From: an uncultured Woeseiaceae bacterium
GTDB taxonomy: Bacteria > Pseudomonadota > Gammaproteobacteria > Steroidobacterales > Woeseiaceae
DNA: 64,000 nucleotides
Reading direction: 5' to 3'
NCBI GenBank assembly: GCA_905480215.1
Contig: CAJQPL010000026.1
Span: forward strand, 1-64,000
The notes under the pieces were generated by a model. It had not been told where the DNA came from, did not search any database, and worked only from the letters and a program-made list of their open reading frames with translations. Positions 1 to 8,979 of this stretch are shown here, piece after piece (position 1 is the first letter of the stretch; the number at the start of each line of letters is the position of its first letter). The position numbers and the translations under genes were made by a program.

Positions 1-909
1 TGCTTCGAAAACGCGTGCTATTGCGTCTCGAATGGATTGACTGCCATTACCTAGCGCGCGAGCCACGATTAATGAACCGAGGTTGGAAGCTCCGGCTATA
101 ACCTTGCACTCTTTTAGTGCGTCTCGAACCCTTACTAACTGCGTGGCGCAATCGGTGCCGGCGATAATTATTGTCGCCATGCAGTTTGCACCGTCGGCAA
201 TCGATCTGTTTGACAGGTGATCAGCCAAATGCCCGTGGCGTGTGTCGTCGAAAAGCAGTGAATCGGCGAACACCAGCTTGTCATCAATACGAACTCGCCA
301 GGTATCCCGCAACTCGCCTGATTGTGTCACTTCGCCCATACCAGTTCTACCAAAAACAACACTCTCCGCCGCAAAAAGATAAGCATCCGATGAGATGTTG
401 ATATCAATGTTTCGTTTGATTCGACCGCCGTCAAACAGAATGGCCTCTTGCGGTAGCCAACATGCATTTGCGCGTTTGCCGACGTTCAGGTGCGTGTGCA
501 CCGTCGCATGCGACTTACGCGATCGATAGATGCGCTCGGCGGCTTGCGTCGTAATCAGTGCTGATGTTTCAGGCTGCCACGATGCGATGCACGACAAAGA
601 ATCTCCATCAGTAAGGCCGCCAGCCGTGTTGATCAAAACAGCCTCGGTCGTTTGTTGCGCCTCGGTGTGCGGAAACCGTGCTTTATAGCACCCGTCTTGA
701 TAGAGGGAGTCAAGGACGGTATTCGATCCGCGCCGCTTGAAAGAAAAGCGAACGCTACCGCTTGAGCGCTGCAGGTTAGCCGCGGGAGTATTCAAGATCT
801 GGAGTATGGACGGCGCTTTTGCACCAGTGCGGTCCCATGGAGGAGCCCTTTGTAGGCGGGAGGTTGATGCGGCATGATGCCTCTTGACTTCGCTGCAGGC
901 AATCGACAT
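1..909 (-). CDS. ureD: Urease accessory protein UreD (3' end truncated by window edge)
   Basis: Manual reverse-complement translation gives an uninterrupted frame: MSIACSEV...GSVRFSFKRRGSNTVLDSLYQDGCYKARFPHTE...AVLINTAGGLTDGD...CWLPQEAILFDGGR...FGRTGMGEVTQSGELRDTWRVRIDDKLVFADSLLF..., matching UreD motifs (TAGGLTDGD, WLPQEaILFdG, GRtgMGE). Not in ORF track because it leaves the window. Start uncertain (ATG at 909 or TTG at 795). Confidence 0.8.
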   Translation of the reverse strand, partial: MSIACSEVKRHHAASTSRLQRAPPWDRTGAKAPSILQILNTPAANLQRSSGSVRFSFKRRGSNTVLDSLYQDGCYKARFPHTEAQQTTEAVLINTAGGLTDGDSLSCIASWQPETSALITTQAAERIYRSRKSHATVHTHLNVGKRANACWLPQEAILFDGGRIKRNIDINISSDAYLFAAESVVFGRTGMGEVTQSGELRDTWRVRIDDKLVFADSLLFDDTRHGHLADHLSNRSIADGANCMATIIIAGTDCATQLVRVRDALKECKVIAGASNLGSLIVARALGNGSQSIRDAIARVFEA

Positions 910-1714
910 TTTTTTAGAGACAGACGGCAAAATAATCGTGTTCAGTGATCTTGACGGCTCGTTGCTCGATCATGACACTTATGACTGGCAGCCGGCGAGG
1001 CCAGCACTTGAGGCGCTCAAGCATCGCGATATTCCGTTGGTCCTGGTCAGCAGTAAAACTCTTGCAGAGCTCGAAGAGTATTCTCAGCAGCTCGACCTGC
1101 AGTGCCCGGTCGTTGCGGAAAACGGCGCCGTGACACACTTTCCCGTCGATTATTTTCCTGCAACCACGACGTTATCGACGGCGACGTTAACGCGCGCCCA
1201 ACTTCAGACGCTCTATGAAGAGGTCAAGCTTGCTAGATCATTTAAATGCAAAGCTTTTTATGAGCTTGGCGTATCAGGCATTGTCCGTGAGACTGGGTTG
1301 ACGGAGCGGCAAGCGGCACGCGCGAACGAACGAGAAGCGTCGGAGCCCATACTCTGGCTCGATAGTGACGACCGAGCAGTGCAATTCGAAAAGGAAATGA
1401 TGGCGCGAGGACTGCGCTGTATTATGGGTGGCCGATTCTTGCACCTGATGGGCGCAACCGACAAAGGTGCAGCAGTACGCCTACTCATGAACGCGTACTC
1501 AAGCAAATGGCCCGACAAGATATTAATGTCGGTATCCCTCGGCGATGGTCCGAACGATCTAAGCATGCTCGCAAGCACCGACATCGCGGTCGTTATCCCG
1601 GGCAAACATAAACATCGCATGACATTAAGTACGAGGAATCGCGTTCTCAAGCCGCCGTCACCCGGTCCTGTCGGCTGGAATGAGGCAGTATTGCAAATTC
1701 TGGCGAAGCACTGA
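884..1714 (+). CDS. HAD-family mannosyl-/glucosyl-3-phosphoglycerate phosphatase
   Basis: FSDLDGSLLDHDTY HAD motif I, SLGDGPNDLSML motif IV, MPGP-like cap; next to GpgS-like gene. TTG start. Confidence 0.85.
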   Translation: MTSLQAIDIFLETDGKIIVFSDLDGSLLDHDTYDWQPARPALEALKHRDIPLVLVSSKTLAELEEYSQQLDLQCPVVAENGAVTHFPVDYFPATTTLSTATLTRAQLQTLYEEVKLARSFKCKAFYELGVSGIVRETGLTERQAARANEREASEPILWLDSDDRAVQFEKEMMARGLRCIMGGRFLHLMGATDKGAAVRLLMNAYSSKWPDKILMSVSLGDGPNDLSMLASTDIAVVIPGKHKHRMTLSTRNRVLKPPSPGPVGWNEAVLQILAKH

Positions 1715-1753
1715 GACATCTCGCCATCAACGCACAGCAACGGAGAATGACCC

Positions 1754-2977
1754 TTGGGCGATTTTCACCAGAACGGCAACATTGCAACTTTACACAACCT
1801 GTCGAATCGACCGGTCGAAGACCTTGAAAAGGAACTGATCGATTTCTCGCGCCACAGGCTAATGGGCTTGGTAATTCCGTCTCTATACTCTGAGTTGGCA
1901 ACACCCGCGCTCGAAAATATCGTACGCGAATTGTCCAGAGTTCCCTATTTGAACGAGATCGTCATTGGCCTTGATCAGGCAGACGAGGCGGAATACCGTC
2001 ATGCGCTCGAATTCTTCGGGCGCTTGCCGCAACACCATCGTGTCTTGTGGAATGACGGGCCGCGCCTGCGAGCGCTGGACGAGAAGCTCAAGGAGAAGGG
2101 GCTGTCACCGAGTGAGCCAGGTAAGGGCAGGAACGTCTGGTTTTGCTATGGTTATGCGCTTGCTACGGGCCGCGCTGCAGCCGTTGCTTTACACGATGCG
2201 GATATCAAAACCTACAAACGTGAGATGTTGGCACGACTGATCTATCCGGTCGCAAATCCCGGCTTTAGCTTCGACTTCAGTAAAGGCTTTTATGCGCGCT
2301 CAAACGGTACTTCCTTGGGAGGGAGAGTTACGCGATTGCTTGTGACGCCGCTAATTCTCGCTCTGCGCATTGTATGCGGTCGCAGTGACTATCTGAACTT
2401 TCTGCATAGCTTTCGCTATCCGCTCGCAGGGGAGTTTGCGTTGCGTACGGATGTGATCAACGACCTGCGCATTCCGACCGACTGGGGCCTCGAGATCGGC
2501 GTGCTAAGCGAGATGCATCGCAATCATTCAAGGAATCGAATTTGCCAGGTAGATATTGCGGATACCTATGATCACAAACATCAAGAGCTGAGCTCTGAGA
2601 ATGAGACACGTGGCCTGTCGCGAATGAGCATCGACATTGCCAAGGCGATGTATCGAAAACTTGCAATTCAAGGTGAGACTTTTTCGATCGATAAGGTGCG
2701 GACGATCAAGGCGACCTATTATCGTGTTGCCCTCGACTTTATCGAACTGTTCGAGGCAGACGCAGCTATGAACGGCCTTAAGTTTGATCGTCACGCAGAA
2801 GAAAAAGCTGTTGAGCTGTTTGCGGCCAATGTCGTGAAAGCAGGGGCAATGTTTCTTGAGAATCCGATGGACACGCCGTTTATTCCACCGTGGAACCGTG
2901 TTATCAGCGCGGTACCCGATGTGCTCGTTGAATTACGCAATGCTGTTGACCAGGATATGAGTGAGTTTGGCAATTGA
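1754..2977 (+). CDS. gpgS: Glucosyl-3-phosphoglycerate synthase-like glycosyltransferase
   Basis: LGLVIPSLYSEL..., ALHDADIKTYKREMLARLIYPV, GEFALRTDVINDLRIPTDWGLEIGVLSE motifs of GpgS/MpgS glycosyltransferases. Confidence 0.82.
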   Translation: MGDFHQNGNIATLHNLSNRPVEDLEKELIDFSRHRLMGLVIPSLYSELATPALENIVRELSRVPYLNEIVIGLDQADEAEYRHALEFFGRLPQHHRVLWNDGPRLRALDEKLKEKGLSPSEPGKGRNVWFCYGYALATGRAAAVALHDADIKTYKREMLARLIYPVANPGFSFDFSKGFYARSNGTSLGGRVTRLLVTPLILALRIVCGRSDYLNFLHSFRYPLAGEFALRTDVINDLRIPTDWGLEIGVLSEMHRNHSRNRICQVDIADTYDHKHQELSSENETRGLSRMSIDIAKAMYRKLAIQGETFSIDKVRTIKATYYRVALDFIELFEADAAMNGLKFDRHAEEKAVELFAANVVKAGAMFLENPMDTPFIPPWNRVISAVPDVLVELRNAVDQDMSEFGN

Positions 2978-4719
2978 CCAACGCCGATGCAACGGCGGGT
3001 AGGGAGCGTCTGCTATCGCGTGTCGGCCTGCACCTTGAGGTGATCTACGGCGCGCAGGCGGCGCAACTGGTCGCGCCGGTGGTTGCAGCCATGCGTTATT
3101 CAGATGACATGGATGAGCCCGCTTCGTATCAAAATTACTGGGACGAATCAGATTGTTGGATGATTACTTATGCCACGTCGATTCACGCAGATGATGAGCC
3201 TGGTCTGAAAACTTTGCAGACGTTTTGCGATCGTTATCTTGCAGATACCATTAACGGGTTACACATATTGCCATTTTATCCCTACAGTTCCGATGATGGC
3301 TTTGCGGTAATCGATTACCTTGCCGTTGACGCCGCTGCCGGTAGTTGGGATGACATTCGATCGATCTCTGAGCGCTATCGATTGATGTCTGACCTTGTAA
3401 TAAATCACGTGTCTAGTCGCTCGGTTTGGTTTCAGAATTTCATTTCACGCAAAGATCCCGGCAAGAACTATTTCAAGGAGACCACGCCTCGTGAAGACCT
3501 GAGCATGGTTGTTCGGCCCCGATCCACACCGCTGCGTACCGAGGTCGACACTGTCGATGGGAAGCGCTGGGTTTGGTGCACCTTTGGTCCCGATCAGGTT
3601 GACCTGGATTTCGGAAATCCAGAGGTGCTGTTGGAATTCATCGAGATTATTCGCTTCTATCTTGAGCAAGGCGTGAGCGTATTACGGCTCGATGCCGTTG
3701 CATTTTTGTGGAAAGAACCAGGGACGACAGCGCTGCATGACCAACGCACGCATGAAATTATTAAGCTATTGCGGACGTTAATCGATTTCTACGACCCGTC
3801 CGTCATGCTTATCACCGAAACCAATGTGCCTAATCGCGACAACCTTACCTACTTCGGTAACTCGAACGAAGCGCATGCGATTTATAATTTCTCCTTGCCA
3901 CCACTGCTTATTCATACGCTACTAACCGGCGACTGCCGACATCTTAAGACCTGGATGATGAGCATGCCGCCCGCCCGATCTGGAACGACATATTTCAATT
4001 TTATCGCATCTCATGATGGCATCGGCATGCGACCAGTAGATGGCTTGTTGTCTGAGGCAGAGCGCTTTCGTTTGCTTGAAACCCTCACAGGGTTCGGCGG
4101 CAAGATCTCGCTGCGTACCGGGCCGGATGGCACGGCCCATCCCTATGAGGTGAATATCAGCTTAATTGACGCGCTGGCCGGAACGGAAGATGGTCGTGAC
4201 GAGTTTCAGATTGAGCGATTCGTTTGCGCGCACGCCATCATGCTTGCCCTTGAGGGGATACCGGGAATCTATATTCACAGTCTGCTCGGGACCCCGAATG
4301 ACTACGAAGGGTTGGCGAGAACCGGTCAATATCGATCAATTAACCGCCGCTCCTGGGCACAGGGTGAGTTGCATGAGTTGCTCGACGACCCGGACAGTGT
4401 TCAAGCAAAAGTTCTGGCGAAGCTGCGCCACCTCATAGAATTACGACGCAAGCAGGAGGCATTTCATCCGAACGCCGTGCAGTTTACGTTACAGCTGGGT
4501 CTCGAGACTTTCGGCATCTGGCGGCAGTCGACGGACCGCCGCCAGGACGTATTCAGCATTAGCAATGTGAGCCCTGACCATCAGTCGTTGGAGCTTGCGA
4601 ATATCAATCTCGTGAGTACTGATTCTTGGTGGGATCTAATCAGCGGCCAGCGCATCGATGAAGGTCAGACTTTACTCGAACTCCGTCCGTACCAGACAGT
4701 CTGGCTGACCAACCGGTGA
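2974..4719 (+). CDS. GH13 subfamily 18 phosphorylase (sucrose-phosphorylase-like, likely glucosylglycerate phosphorylase)
   Basis: LHILPFYPYSSDDGFAVIDY, VLRLDAVAFLWKEPGT, ITETNVPNRDNLTYFG, NFIASHDGIGMRP; TTGA overlap with the synthase stop. Confidence 0.85.
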   Translation: MTNADATAGRERLLSRVGLHLEVIYGAQAAQLVAPVVAAMRYSDDMDEPASYQNYWDESDCWMITYATSIHADDEPGLKTLQTFCDRYLADTINGLHILPFYPYSSDDGFAVIDYLAVDAAAGSWDDIRSISERYRLMSDLVINHVSSRSVWFQNFISRKDPGKNYFKETTPREDLSMVVRPRSTPLRTEVDTVDGKRWVWCTFGPDQVDLDFGNPEVLLEFIEIIRFYLEQGVSVLRLDAVAFLWKEPGTTALHDQRTHEIIKLLRTLIDFYDPSVMLITETNVPNRDNLTYFGNSNEAHAIYNFSLPPLLIHTLLTGDCRHLKTWMMSMPPARSGTTYFNFIASHDGIGMRPVDGLLSEAERFRLLETLTGFGGKISLRTGPDGTAHPYEVNISLIDALAGTEDGRDEFQIERFVCAHAIMLALEGIPGIYIHSLLGTPNDYEGLARTGQYRSINRRSWAQGELHELLDDPDSVQAKVLAKLRHLIELRRKQEAFHPNAVQFTLQLGLETFGIWRQSTDRRQDVFSISNVSPDHQSLELANINLVSTDSWWDLISGQRIDEGQTLLELRPYQTVWLTNR

Positions 4720-4836
4720 GATTGGATGAATACATTCAGCTTGCTTAGTAAACGTTTGGGTCCTCGAGTCCAATCAGCCAATACATGAGGGTTTAGACGA
4801 CAAGCATGGAAAAACCAGCTACGCGAAGATGAGCAC

Positions 4837-5928
4837 TCAATAGATCTCGGTAAATACTCTATCGAATTCTTCCAGATCTTCGAGTTTGCCCATGCTCACG
4901 CGCGAATAGTTTGCAGCACCTTTGTAGCTGCCGCGGATGAGAATATTTCGTGCGGCTAACTTATCGGCCAACTCCGTCGCGTTCCGACCAATATCGGCGT
5001 ATACGAAATTTGTTTGTGACGGCAGGGGCTCGATGCCATTACGGCGAAAAGTTGCGTTCACCATTTTCCGACCTTCAATAATTTTGCCACGCGAGAACGC
5101 AATGAATTCTTCGTCCTGGTAACTGGCAAGGGCGGTGGCCATCCCCACGGTATTCAGCGAGCCCATGATGTGTCCGCCGACGAGTTTCGCGATATCCGGA
5201 TGACCTATGCCGTAACCGATGCGGTAGCCGGCCATGCCGAATATCTTCGAAAATGTGCGCGTGACGAACACGTTCTCACCTTCGCGGACAAGATCCAGCA
5301 TGGATGTGTATTCCGGATCATCGGTAACTTCGTTATAGGCCTCGTCGACCAAGACCACTGCTTTCTTTCCTACGGCTCGACAAAAAGCGCGCAAGCGATC
5401 GCCATCCAGTGCTTTGCCGGTCGGGTTGTTTGGGTTGCAGATGTAAACCAGGCTGATCGAGTCATCGACGGCCGCTGCCATCGCATCTAGATCGATGGAC
5501 ATATCCTTATCTAATGGAACCTGCAAGAATTCGACGCCCATGCGTTTTGCATACGCGACATGGCCGTCGTACGTCAAGGAGGGCATAAGCACTTTGCCCT
5601 GCTTGCCATAGGCAACCATGGCCGCGTGCAAAGCCTCATTTGATCCCGATGAAAGCACCATGTTTTCGATGGCGACGCTATTACGGGTGGCAATGGCAGT
5701 GCGCAAATCTGACTCTATCGTCTCTGGATAGTAGGCCCCGACGGCTGCCGCTTCAGCACCCGCTTTTAATCCCTCTGGACTCGGCCCGTAGGGATTTTCG
5801 TTATAGCGCAGCAGAATTTTGCCGGGTATCGGGCCGTATTGTGCGAATGCTTGCGGGGCAATCGAGAGTGCTACCGCACTGCCGATTATTGTCTTGACGA
5901 AATTGCGTCGATTCACTTGAGTTGACAC
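4837..5928 (-). CDS. Class I/II PLP-dependent aminotransferase (HisC-like) with N-terminal Tat signal
   Basis: NRRNFVKTIIGSAVALSIAPQAFAQ twin-arginine signal; LRYNENPYGPSPEG, YICNPNNPTGKAL, DEAYNEV, TFSKIFGMAGYRIGY. Confidence 0.85.
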   Translation of the reverse strand: MSTQVNRRNFVKTIIGSAVALSIAPQAFAQYGPIPGKILLRYNENPYGPSPEGLKAGAEAAAVGAYYPETIESDLRTAIATRNSVAIENMVLSSGSNEALHAAMVAYGKQGKVLMPSLTYDGHVAYAKRMGVEFLQVPLDKDMSIDLDAMAAAVDDSISLVYICNPNNPTGKALDGDRLRAFCRAVGKKAVVLVDEAYNEVTDDPEYTSMLDLVREGENVFVTRTFSKIFGMAGYRIGYGIGHPDIAKLVGGHIMGSLNTVGMATALASYQDEEFIAFSRGKIIEGRKMVNATFRRNGIEPLPSQTNFVYADIGRNATELADKLAARNILIRGSYKGAANYSRVSMGKLEDLEEFDRVFTEIY

Positions 5929-6013
5929 CAGATGGTCTCCTTATTGATGCAGCCATAATACCTTAAGTTTCTGGCGAGACAATCGTTGCTGCTGCGGCAA
6001 AACAGTTCTTCGT

Positions 6014-6358
6014 TTAGTCCTTCGAATAGCTAATCAGGACCTCAGTTAGCCAGTCGGCGGACGGAGTTTTTTCACCATTGCACTCAATGTAGTAAGGCTT
6101 CTTGCTCAAATAGCTGTTACTTGCCAAACGCTCGATGAATTTTTCGGCGGTTGGTGCGTAGCGTTTGCCGTTACGATATTTCATACGCAGGTGTTCTTCA
6201 GCGGCGCCGGAATCATAGCGCTTACCATTGCGGATGAAGGTACAGTCGCTACTACCGATGGACCTGAGTAGGTGGTCGATCTCAGCAGGGACTGCGTCAT
6301 CTGCATCGACACTCAACGGCAGCAGGCAAATCAGAAGTACTAAGCCAATAGCTTTCAT
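6014..6358 (-). CDS. DUF5329-like small secreted protein
   Basis: Signal peptide MKAIGLVLLICLLPLSVDA; EIDHLLRSIGSSDCTFIRNGKRYDS...HLRMKY...FIERLASNSYLSKKPYYIECNG. Start shortened from the ORF track. Confidence 0.7.
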   Translation of the reverse strand: MKAIGLVLLICLLPLSVDADDAVPAEIDHLLRSIGSSDCTFIRNGKRYDSGAAEEHLRMKYRNGKRYAPTAEKFIERLASNSYLSKKPYYIECNGEKTPSADWLTEVLISYSKD

Positions 6359-6389
6359 ATCCTGCCCTCTACAAATTTGTTGTGGCTGT

Positions 6390-7250
6390 TCATAGCCGCA
6401 GAAGCACTGACATCGGGTTATGGTCCGATGAGTCTGCTTGCAGCGTGGTCGCCTCAAGCACCTCGAGACCGCGGACATAAATATGGTCCAGCGCTTGCCC
6501 CATGAACCGCTTGCGATGATCCTCATCATAACCGAGCATTTCCAGGCCGAGAGCGTCAGTTAACTCTTCTAAGACATCAGTCCGACGCCAGTTCCAGGTG
6601 TTGAAATCCCCGGACACCAGAATCGGGCCCGCGTGATCATTCAGAACGGAAAAGGTCTGTTTAAACTGCTTATGAAAATCATGCATGCCAAAGGTAAAGT
6701 TCACGGCGTGAATGTTGACGACCAACAAAGTCTCATCAGAGTTGCTTAATCCATACTCGGTGATCAAGCTAGCCTTCGGCGAGCGGATCCAGGGCTCTAC
6801 GCTGACGAGGTTGCACTGCGTCAAGGGTTTCACGTTGCTAACGGTCATGACACCGGTCAGCGAATGCCGCGTGCGATAGCCGGGAGAAAACGAGTGATGT
6901 TGATCGCTGCTTAAGAAGTCCCAGGCGTCCGATTTGAGCGGGGCTTCCTGCAAAATGATCAGGTCAGGGTTGCCCTCTAGTTTCGTGAGATCGGTCGTCC
7001 ACCGAGGATCGCCACCTTTCTGAATATTCCAGTTCACTAGCCGAATACTTTCGGAGTCCAGCTCTCCGCCTGTTGCCCGATCGCTAGCAACAAGTTGTTG
7101 TGAGCACTCGTGTGCATCCGTCCGCACACCGGCAACCGAGTCCGTGTCGTTGACGCTTTTTTCAAAAACGGCGCATCCGCTCACGGCCGTGATCGAGATC
7201 AGCGTTGATGCCAATCTGAAAGCCACCTTATTTTTGTTGAAGAGGATCAT
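6390..7250 (-). CDS. Endonuclease/exonuclease/phosphatase family protein, predicted lipoprotein
   Basis: Lipobox-like SITAVSGC; RLVNWNIQKGG, LIILQEA, VSGDFNTW, DHIYVRGL, SSDHNPM EEP motifs. Confidence 0.85.
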   Translation of the reverse strand: MILFNKNKVAFRLASTLISITAVSGCAVFEKSVNDTDSVAGVRTDAHECSQQLVASDRATGGELDSESIRLVNWNIQKGGDPRWTTDLTKLEGNPDLIILQEAPLKSDAWDFLSSDQHHSFSPGYRTRHSLTGVMTVSNVKPLTQCNLVSVEPWIRSPKASLITEYGLSNSDETLLVVNIHAVNFTFGMHDFHKQFKQTFSVLNDHAGPILVSGDFNTWNWRRTDVLEELTDALGLEMLGYDEDHRKRFMGQALDHIYVRGLEVLEATTLQADSSDHNPMSVLLRL

Positions 7251-7379
7251 TTATCGATAGATTAGGCTGGTAAGAATAGTGAATGCGCCGACGACGAACA
7301 GCGGGCATGCGATAAGGGAGAAGACAAGACCGGTTATTGCATAGCCAATCTTGTGCACTGTAATGGGTTGTTTCCTCAT
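7251..7379 (-). CDS. 42-aa predicted single-TM small protein
   Basis: Manual translation MRKQPITVHKIGYAITGLVFSLIACPLFVVGAFTILTSLIYR*; start overlaps upstream stop (ATGA) and stop abuts the downstream start. Below the ORF-track cutoff. Confidence 0.6.
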   Translation of the reverse strand: MRKQPITVHKIGYAITGLVFSLIACPLFVVGAFTILTSLIYR

Positions 7380-7783
7380 TTCGATCTCCTTATTGGATGA
7401 TATAACGATTCATGGTCATGAAAGGCGAGCATTTCAACAATTCCTGTTGCCTCCGATCGGCCTCTTTCATAGGCTCGGTGCAGCGTGGCCGGCACAGGCT
7501 GGTCCAGCATCATGCGAGATATAACCAGTGCCTGGCCGCCGTCATCACCGAGGAGCGTATAGACGTAGGCTACGAGCTCTCTAACTCGGGGATTGAGGTC
7601 CAGGCATTCGCACAAGCCGGCAACCAGCCCGCCGGCGAGCGCGTATCGCTCTTTTTCACCCTGTACCTCACTCAGGCAGATAGAACGAATCCATATATGC
7701 GCCGTGCGCGCGACAGCGTCGGCGGTTTGCAGCGAGTCGACTGGTAGAGAATATTCGGGTTTCTTTTCTGGGTTGCTGTTCAT
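7376..7783 (-). CDS. Conserved hypothetical protein (135 aa)
   Basis: Open frame at operon position; no recognised domain. Confidence 0.6.
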   Translation of the reverse strand: MNSNPEKKPEYSLPVDSLQTADAVARTAHIWIRSICLSEVQGEKERYALAGGLVAGLCECLDLNPRVRELVAYVYTLLGDDGGQALVISRMMLDQPVPATLHRAYERGRSEATGIVEMLAFHDHESLYHPIRRSK

Positions 7784-7854
7784 TTGTCTAAATTAGACGG
7801 TAATGCTCCTGGCCTCTTGTCTAAATAGGTCGAATTCTGTTCAATGCAAGTCAG

Positions 7855-8877
7855 ATGCTCTACGAACCAACGACATTGGCCTCGACCACCGCGGTATTAG
7901 AAACCTCACTTCGAGAGGAGTACGGCATAGACCCTGAGCCGATCTTTTCTCAGGCTGGTTTGCCGTTAGCGCCACCGGGATCGCCCCAGCTGCGGTACCC
8001 GCTAGCGAAGATTCGAGAGCTATGGGCCTTGAGCAAAGAAGCTTCTGGCGATGAAGCAATCGGGCTAAAAACTGGTTGGTACGTCAAACCAGCCAATTTG
8101 TACGCCTTCGGCTATTCATGGATGGCGAGCTCTACTTTGTTTGGTGCAATGCAGAGACTTACTCGTTACATTGAGGTGATGTCTACTGCGTCAGTAGACG
8201 TCCGCTTGATCGAGACGGACGATAGCTATGCGCTTTCCTCCGCTTTTCCTGACGAGACGAAGTCGCCACCAAAAGAGGGAATCGATTGCGGTCTGACCGC
8301 TCTTTTAGCTCTTTGCGATATTGTTGCCGAAAAGAAGATACGCCCGATTCGGGCCGAGTTGGTCTGCTCGCCGACGACCCACCCCGAGGCTTATCATGAA
8401 GCGTTGGGCGCACAAATCCGCTTCAATGCCGATGTCGGTGTGCTGCATTTTGATAAGTCCACGTTGCAAGCACCGCTGCCGCACGGCACCCCGGATATCG
8501 CATCGGCGACCGACAAGATCGCCGAGCAATATATTGAAACGCTCGATCCGCACAAGGTTGCGTCAGAAGTCAGGCGCCTGCTCATCGATCTTTTGCCATC
8601 CGGAAAAGCGGATCAGGAGCTTGTCTCCAGCCGCTTGAATCGCAGTACGAGCACGCTGCAACGTCAATTGCAGGGGGAGGGCTTGAGTTATCGAGAGGTG
8701 CTGGAAAGCACTCAACGCGGTCTTGCTGAGACCTATCTGCGCGACAATAAACACACGCTCTCACAAGTTGCATATCTCCTGGGGTTCTCGGAACAAAGCA
8801 ATTTCTCCAGAGCATTCAAGCGCTGGACGTCAATGAGTCCGCGACAGTACCAGGCGTCCCAGCAACAAACGTCCTGA
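7855..8877 (+). CDS. AraC-family transcriptional regulator
   Basis: C-terminal HTH: STSTLQRQLQGEGLSYREVLESTQRGLAETYLRDNKHTLSQVAYLLGFSEQSNFSRAFKRWTSMSPRQYQ; arabinose-binding-like N-terminus. Confidence 0.92.
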   Translation: MLYEPTTLASTTAVLETSLREEYGIDPEPIFSQAGLPLAPPGSPQLRYPLAKIRELWALSKEASGDEAIGLKTGWYVKPANLYAFGYSWMASSTLFGAMQRLTRYIEVMSTASVDVRLIETDDSYALSSAFPDETKSPPKEGIDCGLTALLALCDIVAEKKIRPIRAELVCSPTTHPEAYHEALGAQIRFNADVGVLHFDKSTLQAPLPHGTPDIASATDKIAEQYIETLDPHKVASEVRRLLIDLLPSGKADQELVSSRLNRSTSTLQRQLQGEGLSYREVLESTQRGLAETYLRDNKHTLSQVAYLLGFSEQSNFSRAFKRWTSMSPRQYQASQQQTS

Positions 8878-8979
8878 CATTCCTGCCGCAGTAGCAGTTA
8901 AGTTACATGCATCGCCAGGAAGTAAAGCAGCGGTAATAAGACTAAGCGAGCAGAGCGATCTTCGCGCGAATATGAAACG

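Noticed and set aside
1-401. Plus-strand 76-aa ORF at 171-401, and an initial idea of a glycerate kinase gene next to the glucosylglycerate cassette
   Set aside because: The minus-strand frame across this region clearly reads as UreD; the plus ORF is its antisense.
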